64,000 bases of DNA. It comes from Immersiella caudata. Lineage: Eukaryota; Ascomycota; Sordariomycetes; Sordariales; Lasiosphaeriaceae. Of the stretch, positions 45,018 through 58,038 are shown piece by piece. Position 1 is the first letter of the stretch. Each line of letters begins with the position of its first letter. Location of the stretch: assembly GCA_030512335.1 (NCBI GenBank), contig JAULSU010000005.1:2666001-2730000 (forward strand), read 5' to 3'. The position numbers and the translations under genes were made by a program. The notes under the pieces are model-generated. The model saw only the letters and a program-made list of their open reading frames with translations, had not been told where the DNA came from and did no database searches.

Positions 45018-48000
45018 GCGCGGTGTGTATTAATATCTCAAGATCAAGCAGCGTCGAGGACTCTGTCGTGGAGTCATTGTATCGGTACTATACCCCTTGG
45101 AAGGAAAGAAGTGTTATCTAGCAACAGCGTGTAGGAAGCATCATGGGAGACGAATGAAAGCTATCACGGGTTTGATGACTTCAAAGCATGCCAGTGTTTT
45201 GTCAACTTGGTGCTTCCAAAACATAGATCCTTGCCGTCCGTCAGGAGAAGATCCATATCCGCCGGTCCCTCCTGATGGAGACGATCGGCACGGCTGGTGG
45301 TTTCCTGCTTTAGTGGCTCCAGTGTCCGGCGTCTCGGTATTCGCGCTTACGGCAAACACTTCTAGAAAGGCGAGAGGGTCTCCGGGTTTTAAAGGAAAAG
45401 CCTGAGGGGCTCAACTGGCGGGTGTTGACAAGCGGTGTGCCGATGTGTTGTGTACTGACATCTCATGCATCCCGAGCCATCATGTGTGACAGTAATTCAA
45501 CAAGGGCAAGGATTCAGGAAACGCAAATCGACAACCTAGAACCCGGTGGGAAATCCTCCCTTTTCCCCGAACCAAGCAGCTCACGCTACAACCGTAAGTC
45601 CGGCGACGGGGCTGCAGGGTCAGGTAGGTGGTATGCTTTGTTTTCCCCTTCCCCAAGGCGCCAAAAAACTCTTAGACGACTCCTCTCCAAGACTCTTGGA
45701 TCCCGTCCCAAGAGTTTGGTGAACTGAGCGTTGGAGTCTTGCTTACGTACTTACCCCAAGTGTGCGTGCGATGCGGTGGATTGGGCGCCTGGCCTCGGGC
45801 CAACCTTGAGGCGGCGGTCGGCCAGTCGCTCGGTGGGTTTGCCTTGGTGGAATCCACCCGTGGTAAGCCGGGCTTCCTGCTGGAGAGGGTAAGCTAAGGA
45901 AGGGATGATGCGGAGTTCCACCGGCTGGTCGGCATATGCACTTCGGGATGTGGTGGTGTCCATTTGTTTTTTTTTGTTGGGTGGCTGGTGGGCTGGGCTG
46001 GCTTTAGTTTGGTGTGACTGAACTTGTCGGATGCGATGCGGTCCAGTTACAGATGGGACTCCGATTTCGCTGGAGTTGCAGCGCGCCATGGTCAGTTAGG
46101 TCGCCGGGACGGGTGTTGTCGTGGGTTTGACAATCGGGGATATGGTAATTGAGTCAAGGTGAGATACGTGAGGTGGCAGCGATTAGGTAAGGGGGTTATG
46201 TTTGTTAGGTCAGCTTATTCTTAGGCGTGTGATGCTGTTGCATGGCTGGATGGGACGGCGGGCGGATGGGGAGTCGCTGTGACCTCGACTTTACGAAAAA
46301 CCCTGAAGCAGGAGTGGTTGTGATGTTGTTTGAAGTAGAGAATGGAGCATTGAGGATTTCGGGAGACGCCAGGTACCCAGCGGGGTCCGCCCACTTGTTT
46401 CTAGCACTGGTACTTCGTCATCGCAGTTAAGCCGGAATGACGGCTGCCAGTTCCACAACGCAGGCATCAGCAACCTTCGTCAGGCACAGGATGCCGGTTT
46501 GTGCGATCAGGATTGCTCGTACCTAACTGAAGGATTCCAGGTCTGATGACAAAACTAACATGCATTGCAATGCAAAAAAGCATTCCTCCACATTCATAGG
46601 ATAACGAGAAAGCCAGTCGGGGCAGTGATGGAACAGAACGGCAAGGTCAGCCTCTCTCGAGACCTCTTCCGCGGGTGACATCGCAGCAGCCGTGATAACA
46701 TGAGCCGCTGCAGATCGCAGATCCTTTTCCTTCCCCTCGGATCAGATCGGTCGGTTCGCTCCAGCTTTTCGCGCCTAGCGCTTTGCATCACCACCCAGAA
46801 TTACAACCGACCTACCTTTCCAGCCCGTAAATAAACGACCGTTCACGGCCGAAAACTCCTCCACTTATTACATCTTCCCACTTGCCGTTCGCTGCGCCAT
46901 CGTCGATGCACACACGGCACTGGCGGGAACACTCCTCCCATCATCCCCCAATCTTCCATACTAAAATAGCCCCCAAAAAACAACCCCAAAGTAACGGCCA
47001 GCCGCCGCACCACCACCAGCGGCTTCCCCAAAACGTCCATTTCCATTTTTCCCCAAACCGAACACTTTCTCCTCTCCATCACGCAACAATTGCCCGGCCG
47101 GCCTACCGTGCACCACCGACTCCATCTGGAGAAATGCAATCTGCCAGTTGCAGCAGCACCGACTTGCGCTTCGGCCGGCTCAACCTGAACCTGACTGGAC
47201 CCCCCCCTCCCTCCCTCCACACCCGAGGAGACGTATCAGTGCAGACTTTTTTCTTGACACTTGCGACGTACCCGTCCAGCCCAGACGTCCGAGTTCCGAG
47301 CGAGAGAACGGCCGAAGGAAGCCAACCCGGGCCTTTTCTAGACGCCGCAACATCCAGGACAGCCTGTCTTGCTACCACCCCATAAGCGACTAAACACGGG
47401 GGTAGTAACTCGCCGTAAATGAGCCGTCATGTTGCACTGGGGACTAAAACTAAACGCCCGTTTATGTCAGATAGACAAGCCGACCTTGACAATCCCGGGC
47501 GCACGCACTTTTACACATTTACGCCTCTTACTCCAACGGTCAGGAGTACTGCCTTGACAACCTGGACCTTCATGTGGCTTCCGACCGTGACCCGGAACAT
47601 CCAGCCGTACTGCCCTCTATTTCTCTGCCTGCCATGCCCGACCTGCCATGCTTTTCTGTGCCGATCGTCGATCATCTGTCCATTTTCTTAAATGCACCTG
47701 TCATGATGGTGCTGTAGTGAATCTACATGCCATGCCCATACCATGCCCATATATCCACACGATCTCCTTCCCCTTTCTGTAAGCTCCACCGCGGCATGTG
47801 TAAAAGCACCGGACGGCGGGCAATGAAACTTGCGTGGCAACCTCCACGGCGGGTCTTCTGCGGCACCTGCCGATCCCAATCAACCACACGTGGGCTTACC
47901 GACACTTGTGTGTCTCCGGGACATTTGATCGTGGATAGAATGGATGGGAACAGCCGTCTGGGCCCAACCCTTCATTTGCCCTGTTACCCACAACTGAACG

Positions 48001-48747
48001 AAGAGCAGGGTAAATACATGCAAGTTTGACATTCTATATACAAGGACTATCCCAGATGATGATGACATCGGAAATCAGAATGCCCTCCCAAATGCCCAGG
48101 CCCTACTCCAAAACCCTAGTGATTGAACCCATTGCCTCCCAACACCCATAATCACGAATCCCACCAGTCAGACTCCCGCCGACAACCGCGTCTCGCTTGT
48201 GATGGGAGCTCTCGCAGCTGATAAACGCAATCGGACCAAAGAAACAATGTTAAATGACAATATATACTCTGCTTGCTGCGCGAATTGACCGGCAAGTCTT
48301 GAAAGTATCTTACTGAGTGTCTCGAAGAATCCGTGGCTGGCCATGACGTTGAAATCGTGAAAGCAAACAGAGCAAAGCAAAAAACCAGCAAAGATACCAC
48401 CACCCAAGTTTTTATTCGCTCTTTTGATGCCGCGGCAAACACCCGACCGGATAGATGAACATGGCGAAGAAAAGAAATAAGAAAATTAGGACTTCGTCAA
48501 ACATTCGTAAAAGCAAAATGCCCCCTTTCCAAGCGCCGTTGGAAATGTGACTCCATAATGCCACCCTTGTGTGAACCCATCCTACGTTGCCAAACCGTGA
48601 GAACGTGGCAGAAATTTTTTGGACAAAGATATATACTTGAGCAGAAAGGACTTTGCTGCAATAAAACCGCCGCTCCGAACCAAGTAAAGGGGTATTCGAG
48701 CAAGGCAAGAAATATCGGGTCGTCTCAACGTAAATTCGTTCAATCTC
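45018..48747. other. Long convergent gap with no convincing gene
   Basis: It lies between the 3' ends of the RGT1-type gene and the copper-fist gene, so neither promoter is needed here, yet it spans 3.7 kb. A CT-rich, leader-like block at about 46790-46900 precedes an ATG at 46906 that opens a 159-codon Pro/His/Thr-rich frame to 47385. No motif supports it as protein. Confidence 0.5.
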
Positions 48748-50387
48748 TCATTGGCCGTCCCAATACGCCGGCAGGTTACTCTCTGTCGGGGAGTCGGTCA
48801 AATTCGGCAGGCCCGAGTAGTCCTGCATCCAGTACGCCGGGTCGTCCTCGAGGGTTGAGAAACCGCCAAATCCAGCACTGGTGCTCGCAAGCAGAGTGGG
48901 CTCATCGCCAGCCAAAGAAGGTGTCGGCAAGTACTTGTTGCCGGCCTTGGGAAACTGAAAGTCGTCAAAATCGAGACCGGAGAGATCAGTGCCGCCGAGG
49001 ATTCCAGTGTGGGTCAAAAATCCGCTGCTGGTGTTACGATAGTTGGTGTCGAAGTCATCCAGAGGATTCGAAAGGATGTCCTCGGCTTCCGAAACTTCAC
49101 CCGAGGTCGAGGTGGTCGTCGTCAAAGTCGGAACCTGCTCCGAGCCCGTGTAATCGTAGCCGTTGTAGCTCTGGGGCTGGCTGTAGCTAGACGGCGCGAA
49201 GTCCGCCTTGCTCGCAAAGTCGAGACCATCGTAGTGGCTCCAGTCGACCGAAGCCGCGCTTAGGCCAGCGCTGAAAATCGGTTGGTCGTGGTCCGAGATG
49301 CTGCCGAAGAAATCGGCGCTGTTCGGCACGTACGGCGGGTACTTGATTCCCGACAGATCCAGAGGAGGCAGCTGGCCATTGAGCTGGGCAAAAGATGACG
49401 AAGAGCCCGTCATCAGGGGCGAAGCAGCCTCGGATTTGGCACACCGCTGCGAATCGCCGCTGCTGGCGGGAGACATGCTCCCCTGCGAGTCACTGCCGTT
49501 TCCGGCATGCATGAGGTTATCGACGGACCGATTGCCAGTGCTGCTCGTGCTATGCAGCGAGTTGACGCGATGAATCTGGTAAGGTCCGCACTTCTGCGAA
49601 ACCTTGGCATGCTTGTACGTCGGCTTGTGGTGACCCTGCGCATCGAAGGACAGGAGGCCATCCGAGCTCGTCGTGTTGGCACGCCGACGGCTGCGCGAGC
49701 CGCTCTTGCTCTTCATCTGCAAGGAGGCATCGCGATCTGAGTCCGACTCGGGGACCGTGTCGAGGGTTGGCGGCTCCTTCTTGTGCGAGCAGGTGCACCG
49801 GCCGCCGTGGTTGCAACAGCAGCTATCTGCAGCGAAACAAGAGTGGTCAGAGGCTTCCAGCCGTAACTAGCCCAAGCGACGGAGCTCACCCTTGTGACCC
49901 TCAACGGTCGTCTTCAGATGCATGCACTTGGGCGTCTTCTCGCCGCAGTCGCACTTGATGTGCGAGGCGCGGGACTTGCGCATGGCTCGACAATGCGAAC
50001 ATTGCGAGACCGGCCTTCCCTTCTTGTTGATGTGCTGGAGCGGACGATCTGCAGTCGCACAGCCATGTGTTAGCACGGGAACCCCGCAGGAGAACCTCAG
50101 AGAGCAATTGGAGACAAGCGTGTGTTGGAGGATTGAGGGGCGCCGCCCGACGCTTCGACAAATCCCGGCATGCCCTCGGCTGCAATCGGCCTGGCCTATT
50201 TGGGGAGAGCCAAGCAGCTACCAGCAGCTTGCTGCGCATGCATGCAGCTCGAAACTGAGAGCTCCTCGGCGGACAGGAGAAAGTCGATTGACGAACGGCA
50301 AAATCACTCACCACTGTGCTGGCAGTTGCTGACGCGATGGCCCCTCACACAGGCCTCGCAAGCGTATTTCTCGCCGTCGATGAGCAT
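48748..50387 (-). CDS. Copper-fist transcription factor (CUF1/GRISEA/ACE1 type)
   Basis: Copper-responsive DNA-binding regulator. Exons 50387-50312, 50048-49890 and 49826-48748 encode 437 residues. The copper fist occupies residues 1-40: MLIDGEKYACEACVRGHR start, zinc ligands C10, C13, C22 and H24, and the minor-groove KKGRP motif at 34-38. Further Cys follow (QCSHCRAMR, HIKCDCGEKTPKCMH), then a dense cluster CCCNHGGRCTCSHK at about 81-93 that can bind Cu(I). The rest is Ser/Thr-rich with acidic and hydrophobic patches (PLDDFDTNY, LSGLDFDDFQF, LEDDPAYWMQDY) like an activation region. In this family, factors either induce copper uptake when copper is low or detoxification when high; which applies here cannot be told. 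The first intron is long (263 nt). Confidence 0.94.
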
Positions 50388-53300
50388 CGTGGTCGATTTC
50401 TCGGTGGTGCCAGAAACTGGCGAAAGAAGCTCGGTTGCCGGCTCACGGTCCGCTGGTCGCGGCTATGATCAGTCCGCGGGGGAAGTTGAGCCCGCGTTTT
50501 CCGGTGGGTTGAAGTGCTGCTGCTACGCTGCTGCTTCAGCGGCTGGCGGCGCTGCAGGACGGCACAGATTCAAAACCTCTGGGCTGAGAGGTGCCCCGTG
50601 TGACTCCACGCTCGAGACAAAGACGGTCGCAGGGCCAAGAGCCGCGGGCTATCGGGTCATCGCAGTGGGTGGTCCGTCTGATGTTGAAGAAAGAGTTCGG
50701 GCAAAGTGCCGGAGATTCCAGGCCGACTGACGGGAGCGCCAACTGGCAGGATCCAGAGGAAACAAAACAATAAATAATGTGGGTTGAGTGGAGATTTTGG
50801 CGTAGGTCGCCGAAGGTGTGTAAGTCGAGCTCCTCGCGGCTGAAGGTGGGTTTGGGTGGTGGGGTTTCCCAGGTCAAGGTCAGGGCAAGGGTCGGCGACG
50901 GGCGGGCAGCGGGATGATGTCGGAAAAAGTCAGGGCCTCCTCGTCTGGGGCTCAGCTGTGAACCTCGCTCCTTAGCTCAGCACACCGCAGACCAACCGAA
51001 AGCAATCAGCTTTGGTACGACGCGAGAGAGCTCCTTGGGGGGGGTCAAAGGGTGGTGCAGGTTGGGTTGCGTGCGGCGGCGAAGCGTTGCGTGGACTGTG
51101 GCGGGCTCCTCCCAGTTCGGGGGGTGAGGTGATCTCGTCTGTAAGGCGCGCGGGAACGGCCCTATGCCTCAAGCATGACTTGCAAACTGTGAAAGAGGCA
51201 GGACGGGGGACGGAGTCGAAGCGCAAAAGGGGCCAGAAGAGCACGTCTGGGATTCGGGGACACGGCGAGGGAGGTGGGCGCTTTTAATGACGGTCCGGCG
51301 TGGGTTGGCTAGATGCACGCTCCATAACTAAGCGGCGTCTGGGAGATCGCGAAACTGGGGCACCAGCACGGCCTCAGGCAGGCAAGCCCTGGGATGGATG
51401 GAAGGAAAAGAGGGTGACGGCGAGGTGGTGGACCTGGGTGATCCGGAAACGAAGTACGTACTTGGATACAAGTGGTGCGTATCGGCTACACTGGGGACTT
51501 AGCCCGAGGTACGTACTGGCGTTACTGCAAAATGCACATCAGACATGAGCCAGGGCCGGTCCCAGGGCAGGCACGACCCAAATGGGGGGAGGTTTCTCAG
51601 GGTTTCGCGAGCGCGGGATGGAAGGCTAGTCGGCGCAAGTCGGGGCCAGCTCGCAGGCCTGTGAACGTGGGTAACTTGCAGGCACGAGTGGGAGAAGCAG
51701 GTGGAAGGAGGGGCTCGAGGGGTAGGTATGGAAGCCGTAGCGAGCTAGCGAGCCGACGACAGAGGTGCCTTCCTCCTTAGGTCGGCTTGAGGTTCGGGCT
51801 GCGCGGCGCTGGTTCAGGTTGTACCGGATACCTCAACCCTCACGTCACCCTCACATTTGCGCAGCAAGCAAGCCCAGGGCATTTTCTGCGGACCTCCATC
51901 CCAGCCTTCCCTCCTCCTCGTTGGCACTGGCGCTGCTGTGGCCGGCCTGGCATGGCACGTCCTGACATCGGCGTCCCCCGGTCGGTGCCTCCCCCGTTCG
52001 TCCTCCCGCTCCCACTCTAGTCTCATCAGTCATTCTGCTTTTGCTGCGCTGCATCGACAACGGACGAGCGCCCGAGCAAGGCCCGTCTGCGGTCTCCCAC
52101 GCTCTTGGCTGTCCATCTGCATTCCCATCGTTGTCCTTTGCCCAGGACCTGACGGAGCATGTCAGCTTGGCGGTCTGACGGTCCGGATCTGAGTAACCGA
52201 GCCTCCAAAGGGGGGATTGACATTGCGCAAGGCTCGGCGGCAGATCGATGGTCGACTCGACACGAAGGCCGGCGACCAGAGCCGGCGGCGACAGCGGATG
52301 CCCCCCCAGCCGCCCGTAGTAGCACAGCAAAGCGTCCCGAGTTTCCCCTCCAAGGGCTGCTACCACAGGCAGCTCCAGCGGCTGTGTGGGGTGGGTTGCC
52401 CAGTCGAGGTCCCCACGGCGGCGCTTCAAGAGATACGTATGGGTAAAGACCCCAATCAAAAAGGGAAAACAGGCACAGGCCCGAAATAATCTCGACTAGC
52501 TCATCTTTCATGTACGATGCGGTGCATGGAGAATTTGCAGAGGAGCAGCATGCAGACGGGCCCGCAGCCGTCTCCATTGCCGTCCGTTGTTCGGTCGCTG
52601 GACCGTGGGACAGCGGCGACTGGATGAACGCATGGCATTGGATCGCGCAGAATTGCTAGGCTTGGCCAGGGTCCAATCTGAAGACGACGACCTGCACGCC
52701 CCACGCTGCGGCTACGACGCCTGTCGAGGATGGTTGGGGGTGCCTTGCCAACCTAGCGTGCAGGCACGCTCACTTGTTCCGACAATTCCCATACCACCAC
52801 ACCGAACATTCTTCAGCCACTCACACCTCAAGAACCAGTCGACAGAATCGACGCTCACTCCGATCCACCAGTTGACGAGGCCCATACTGATATCCTTTTG
52901 CAGCTTCTGCCATGAAGAGTTTTCAAGCTCAATCTACGCATCACGGCATCCATCTGGCGTCGCTTTGCTTTACAGGACCTGCGTCAAGCACCTTTCTGCA
53001 AGCACATGGGGTGCCGGCACAGCCGCGCCTGTCTGTCTAGAGTCTGCACGTCGAAATGTGGAGTTGAGGATGACACAGGCAGCCCAGGACCGGGCCTCGA
53101 TCCCGAAACCTCAAGGTTTCTCTCCTGAAAGAGGCCGAATGGCTGAGCGGGATCAGTGCTGCCGCGCTCCGCTCGAGTCGCCAACGGCCCTCTGCCCAAC
53201 AACCCAAGACAGGCGAAATGGAAGTTTCGTGCAGATCTCCGTCTACCGGTTGCTTTATTCTTGCTCAGACTGAGACTGCTGACGAGGCCATCTCGACGGC

Positions 53301-53977
53301 GAATGGGAGGAAATCGAAGGTCCCCATCGCGGACGGCGCCGGAGAATGGGGGGCCCCTGGACATCCCGCGCAACCAGAGGATCCGACATAAGCCTATTCT
53401 GCCACTCAACAGCCTCACTAGCCGTTCGTGCGGATGCCATGGCGGAACGATTGACGAGACCAAGCCCGAGGGGTCTCACGCAAGGAGCCCTTGGCAGTCT
53501 TTCGGCCGGCAGGCGAAGCTGTGATTGAGCTCGTCATTGCCGTCTGCAACAGAAATGTTCGCTCGATTAGAGGCAGAATGTGTCGATATTGCCAGCCGTC
53601 TCGAAGATTGTCTTATTTCTCTGTTGGTGCCAGACACGGCATTCGAGCAACTAGGCGCGCCCCTGACATAAATCGCCGTGTCATGAGTTGAATCCCAGGC
53701 TGAGGTTGCCGATAGCCACGGCATTGCTGTCATTCCGGCCTGGAATGAAGCTGGAATGGATCACGATCAACTGTCGAGATCGCCAAGTGTTTCGACCTTT
53801 GTGCGCGCAGCTGGCCACAGCTTTTTGTTTTCCCGTTACCTGAAGAGGTGTGTAAGTGCGGACGACATGCAACTTCGCCTCAGACAACAGAGCCCGCAAG
53901 CTGCCTGTGCTGACAGTCCGCCAGCGGGGCACTCCACCGCCTCTCCTGTCTGGCTGCAATGCACCCAAATCTGGCGG

Positions 53978-53995
53978 CAGCAGCAGCAGCAGCAG
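53978..53995. repeat. Six CAG triplets
   Basis: An uninterrupted (CAG)6 microsatellite in the gene-poor interval. Confidence 0.85.
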
Positions 53996-55148
53996 TTACA
54001 GCAACTGCACAGAATCCCGTCCTTACGCCGCAAAATTTTCACACACACCTCAGCGAGCTGCCCCAGCCCTCAGACGACGAGCCAAATGCTCCGTGGCCGC
54101 TCCTTGACGCCATCACTGTTCCAATCAAGGCCCATGCTTTTCACGCAGCCTGACATCGCTGGCGACACTCCTAGCTTCTTCGCATTGTTCGACCTGCCTT
54201 GCTTAGGCCGGGCCGAAGACGGTCTTCTGCATCAAATGCGGATTCTGCATCGTGGCAGTCATCTCCTGACCCAGAGCGCTCCAATAAGTCTCTCAACACC
54301 AAAAACATGAGCCCTCGCGCTCCCACACCACAATATGCTGTGCGGGACACAAGCCCTGGGATCGGCATCCAGCTCAGAGGCATGGCATCGCCAGGCTTAC
54401 ACTCGTATCCCTGTGTAACAGCCGGACGCGTCGGTTCGCTGTGCACACTCATTTCACCCACGGCGATGGCCGGCACCGGCAGCAGTGGTTCTCTGCTAGT
54501 TGACCTGTCAAGCCACGGAGGAGCTTGGGGGATCACTTGCTGAGTCGCTGCTCACTTGACACCGGTTTTCAAATCACTTCTCACCTTCTTGCCATCCAAA
54601 GGTGTACCTCACCCGAGTACGATAATTTGGGGTTCAAGTTAAGCGTCATGGACACCCCCCTCGCTGGATTAAGCGACGGGAAGACTCGGCTTCTCGGTTC
54701 AAGCCCAACCTGCCTGTGCCTGAAGCGGGCATTGCTGACGACGCACTTCACCACTTTCTCTATTCCCATACGCTTGCAACTATTCACATGCCCTGCGTGA
54801 GAGTAGCCCTGAAAGCAGATGCTACGTATATTGTCGTGTGCTCCTCGGCTCGAAAATGGGGAAGGTTGTAACAGGGCGACACTGAAACCCGACCAAGGCC
54901 GAATTGATGCTGACTGTTTTGCCCAGCATTGCAAGCAGCCATTGTTTTGGGATCGAGGTTACGATGACACGTGCACTGCGTCGGGGTTGAATCAGGGTCG
55001 CACGCCCAGTTGCTGAGCAGGATACCGTCATGTTATTTCCTGACCTGCTCTGAACTTGGTGGTCGAGGGCGCGATCGGCTCGTGAGCCACATGGGTGGGC
55101 TTCGGTCAGCGTTCTAGAAACGCGTCTCCGCAATTTCCTTGGACACCA

Positions 55149-55181
55149 CTGGTTTCCCCAACCCGGGGTTGGGGAAACCAG
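55149..55181. repeat. Perfect 33-nt palindrome
   Basis: Two 16-bp arms, CTGGTTTCCCCAACCC and its exact reverse complement, flank a single central G (55165). The bases just outside do not pair. Such an element can extrude as a cruciform or form a very stable RNA hairpin. Confidence 0.95.
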
Positions 55182-56937
55182 AAATCATGTACAAGTACAT
55201 CCCGCAATACCTCCGCTCGAGCGGTGCAAGACGTGCACCCTCCAAGAGTACAATAACACCAAGCCCTCGGTATTCAAGATGCCTGCCAGGAGGAGCACAG
55301 CACCCGCAGCAGCCTGCCCAGAGCTTGATGGAGTACCAGGCGGTGTCTCTAAGAGCGGCGCTTGGCAGCCCTTTTCAGACACGCCAACAAACATGGTGTA
55401 CTGATCAACAGCTGATGCTTGCTCCTCAAGAGGGGTGTCGGCATGCGGTCTTACTGTCACGGTATTCGTCAACGGAGACAATCGCAAGAACTCTGGAGGC
55501 GCTTCTCCTCTTTCAGTCCGAAATGAGTCGGCCCAGCAGCCAGCGCAGGCCGCCCAAGTGTGCCCCTTGTCATCGGTGCGGGAAAAGGTATGGTCTGTTG
55601 GCTCGTGTGCGCCACGGAGCAGGTCTAGTCGCCGATCAAAGGCGATGGTTGGGGAAGATTTGCAAATGGATCAGAGTCTTGTTCGTGTTCTTACAGCTCC
55701 AGCGAGCTGGCCTGGCAGGGCAGTTTCAGCGTCGCCAACGCGCCGACCCCTCACTTCACCCTAGAGTCGATGCGATTACACGCGCCATCAACTCAACCCC
55801 CACGCTTTACAAGCTCCAATTTCTCCATGAAATCTGCAGAGCAAGCCCCCGTGCCCTCACCCACTGTTCATGTTTCGAGCCGCCGCGCTGCTCTTCCTCC
55901 CCAGATGGGCGCCTTGCAGTGCAGGTCCCGACATGGGGGTCACACCAAGTCCGGTGTCGCCGTCTGCGAATGGCAGGTGTGAACCCGGAGGACGGGGCAA
56001 CCAAGGCTGTCCTGTTCCTCTTTCACTGTTCACCGTCTGGCACGAGCACAATATCGAGGCGATGCACGTACTTTGATGGCAGGAGCTGAGGTTTCAGGAA
56101 CTTCGCAGGATGCCGGGTCAGCGAAATTTTCGACGCCCAACGGCCAGTTCCTGATGGCGGGTTCCTAGTATGGCAGTCTCGCCCTGTTTCGCTTCATGTA
56201 CATGCCCTTCTCGCCGGATCGCCAACCCCGGTTCCCCATGATCCCCGTGATGATTCATGGTGCATGACACCTCTCGGGGGTGTCGACATTCCGCTGCAGC
56301 AGCGACAGCCAGGACTACAATGCGATCGATGCGCACTAGCGGCGGCTGTTTGGCATTACGCAACCCAGCAGCACGCTCTGTCTACGTTTATGGCTAGAGG
56401 TAGGTTTCATAGCCCACTGCTCCAGGCGGTTAGGTAACTACAGGGCACGTTCGATGTGGGTGATTCGTGCCAATGAAGGTGGTAGCTGGTTGTCTAGATC
56501 ACACTGATAGCCGATCATGTCCTCAGAACTACATGTTGCAGAAGGAAACAAAAGTCTCCATAAACATCGGTGGTATGATATCACGAAGCGCCCGTACCAG
56601 GGATGTTTTGCCGCCAAAAGGTTCGGTACCGCGTTGCAGAAGAAAGTCAAAGGGCCTCGACTGATGTCAGCGAGCGACTGCAAGCCGGAGAGGGGCCGGG
56701 TGGGTAGCAGGTGGGTTCATTCGCGGAAGTGGTTGGTGGTCTCGGTTTTCCTATCTCAGCGGCAATGTGCTGAGAACGCCGTGCCGATGCGGTCGCCGGC
56801 CAATTGTGGGGAGCATGGTCACGGCCGCGGGAGGTGAGGAGAACCGGGAAGCTATGACCACATCGGAGAGCTTCCACCACACCACTTCGCAATCGCCGTC
56901 CCCGACAAACCTGATGGCCGAAGATCTGATAAGACTA

Positions 56938-56975
56938 CCCATGGTTGATGAGAGGACCCATGGTTGATGAGAGGA
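56938..56975. repeat. Tandem duplication of a 19-bp unit
   Basis: CCCATGGTTGATGAGAGGA occurs twice head to tail with no mismatch, followed by TATCA. It is a recent-looking duplication. Confidence 0.95.
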
Positions 56976-58038
56976 TATCAAGCAATATCGCGGGTGATAA
57001 CAACTAAAGCCCCCAGCCATCCAGATGAAAGACAGCTAGCTTCGAGCGGGTATACTCAACAGACCCTCCCGATAATTCGGGAGAGGCACCATGACGGCGA
57101 TAAGACAGCTGAAGCGGGTCGTAGACGTTGCATGAATCGGGGATGGCGGGGTTAGATAAGGTGACGAGGGTGCAGTCGGAGAAGTCCATTCATCAATGGC
57201 GTCATTCTCTGGCGTGCCGAAGCGCCGGGGATGTGCGGTGCCGCCCCTGTAGAGCTGATGGTAAGGCGAGATGGCAGCAGCAGATGGAAGACGGCGTGGA
57301 CAGGAGCGTCGAGACGCGTGCTCGACCTAGCTCCGTGCGTTATCAGCCTGCAGAGATAATCAGAAGCAGCTGAACTGGTTGCTGTTGGATGAGTGGGAGC
57401 TGTGGGTCATTGGGTTGGCGCTGGAGGCACTCTGCAGACATGATCAGAGATGATTGAGGTGTCCCACTTTCTATGGCGACAAGACAACAAAAGCAAATCT
57501 GCGCAGTGCGTCGGATGGTGTTGGCGAGTCGCTTGCAGTGTCCCGTTCTGTTGTTCCCTGGGTAGTTGTTAGAGGTTGGGTGCTCTCCGCTTCCATCCCC
57601 GCACTCAACCCTGATCCGGACGACAAATGTGGGGCCGATGGGGCAGGAACTTGGAAGGGTTAGGGGCTGGCGCCGAGCCCCAAATGAGGACGTCGGTGAG
57701 AACCACCACATCTCATTCCACGATCAGCGGCGCCGTGAGACGACGACTTTTAGGTGTGGCTGTCTCACTATTACACAACAGTCACACTGATTTGTTTGGT
57801 CCCCTGTCCGGAGAAGGGGTTGTCAAAGCACGTTTATAAAGTCGAGGAGGCAATTGGGCGATTTCTTTGAGGTACCTTCCTCACTTTGGACGGTCTCCCG
57901 ACCCGACACCGAATGTGAAGCAGTGAGCGACCCGCCGGGACGTCGAGAACCCGACAACAGCAAGGGCCACAGAAAGCTGCAGCAAGGCGCAAGGCGGAAA
58001 GCAACGGCTAAGGAGAGGTAAGTGACACCGCCGACGCC

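Larger units (their letters stand above)
50388..58038. other. 7.6-kb divergent gap without a convincing gene
   Basis: It lies between the starts of the copper-fist gene and the ketopantoate reductase gene. Many frames of 60-316 codons overlap on both strands. The longest, 55139-56089, is Arg/Ser/Pro-rich and without motifs. Composition is GC-rich, not RIP-like. Short repeats are listed separately. Long 5' leaders, noncoding transcripts or fast-evolving genes could be hidden here. Confidence 0.5.

Noticed and set aside
45692..45715. 8-bp stem inverted repeat ACTCTTGG...CCAAGAGT
   Set aside because: Short stems of this size are expected by chance many times in 64 kb.
55139..56089. 316-codon plus-strand frame
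   Set aside because: Begins within the palindrome region, Arg/Ser/Pro-rich with scattered Cys, no domain, no leader-like context; likely chance in GC-rich DNA.
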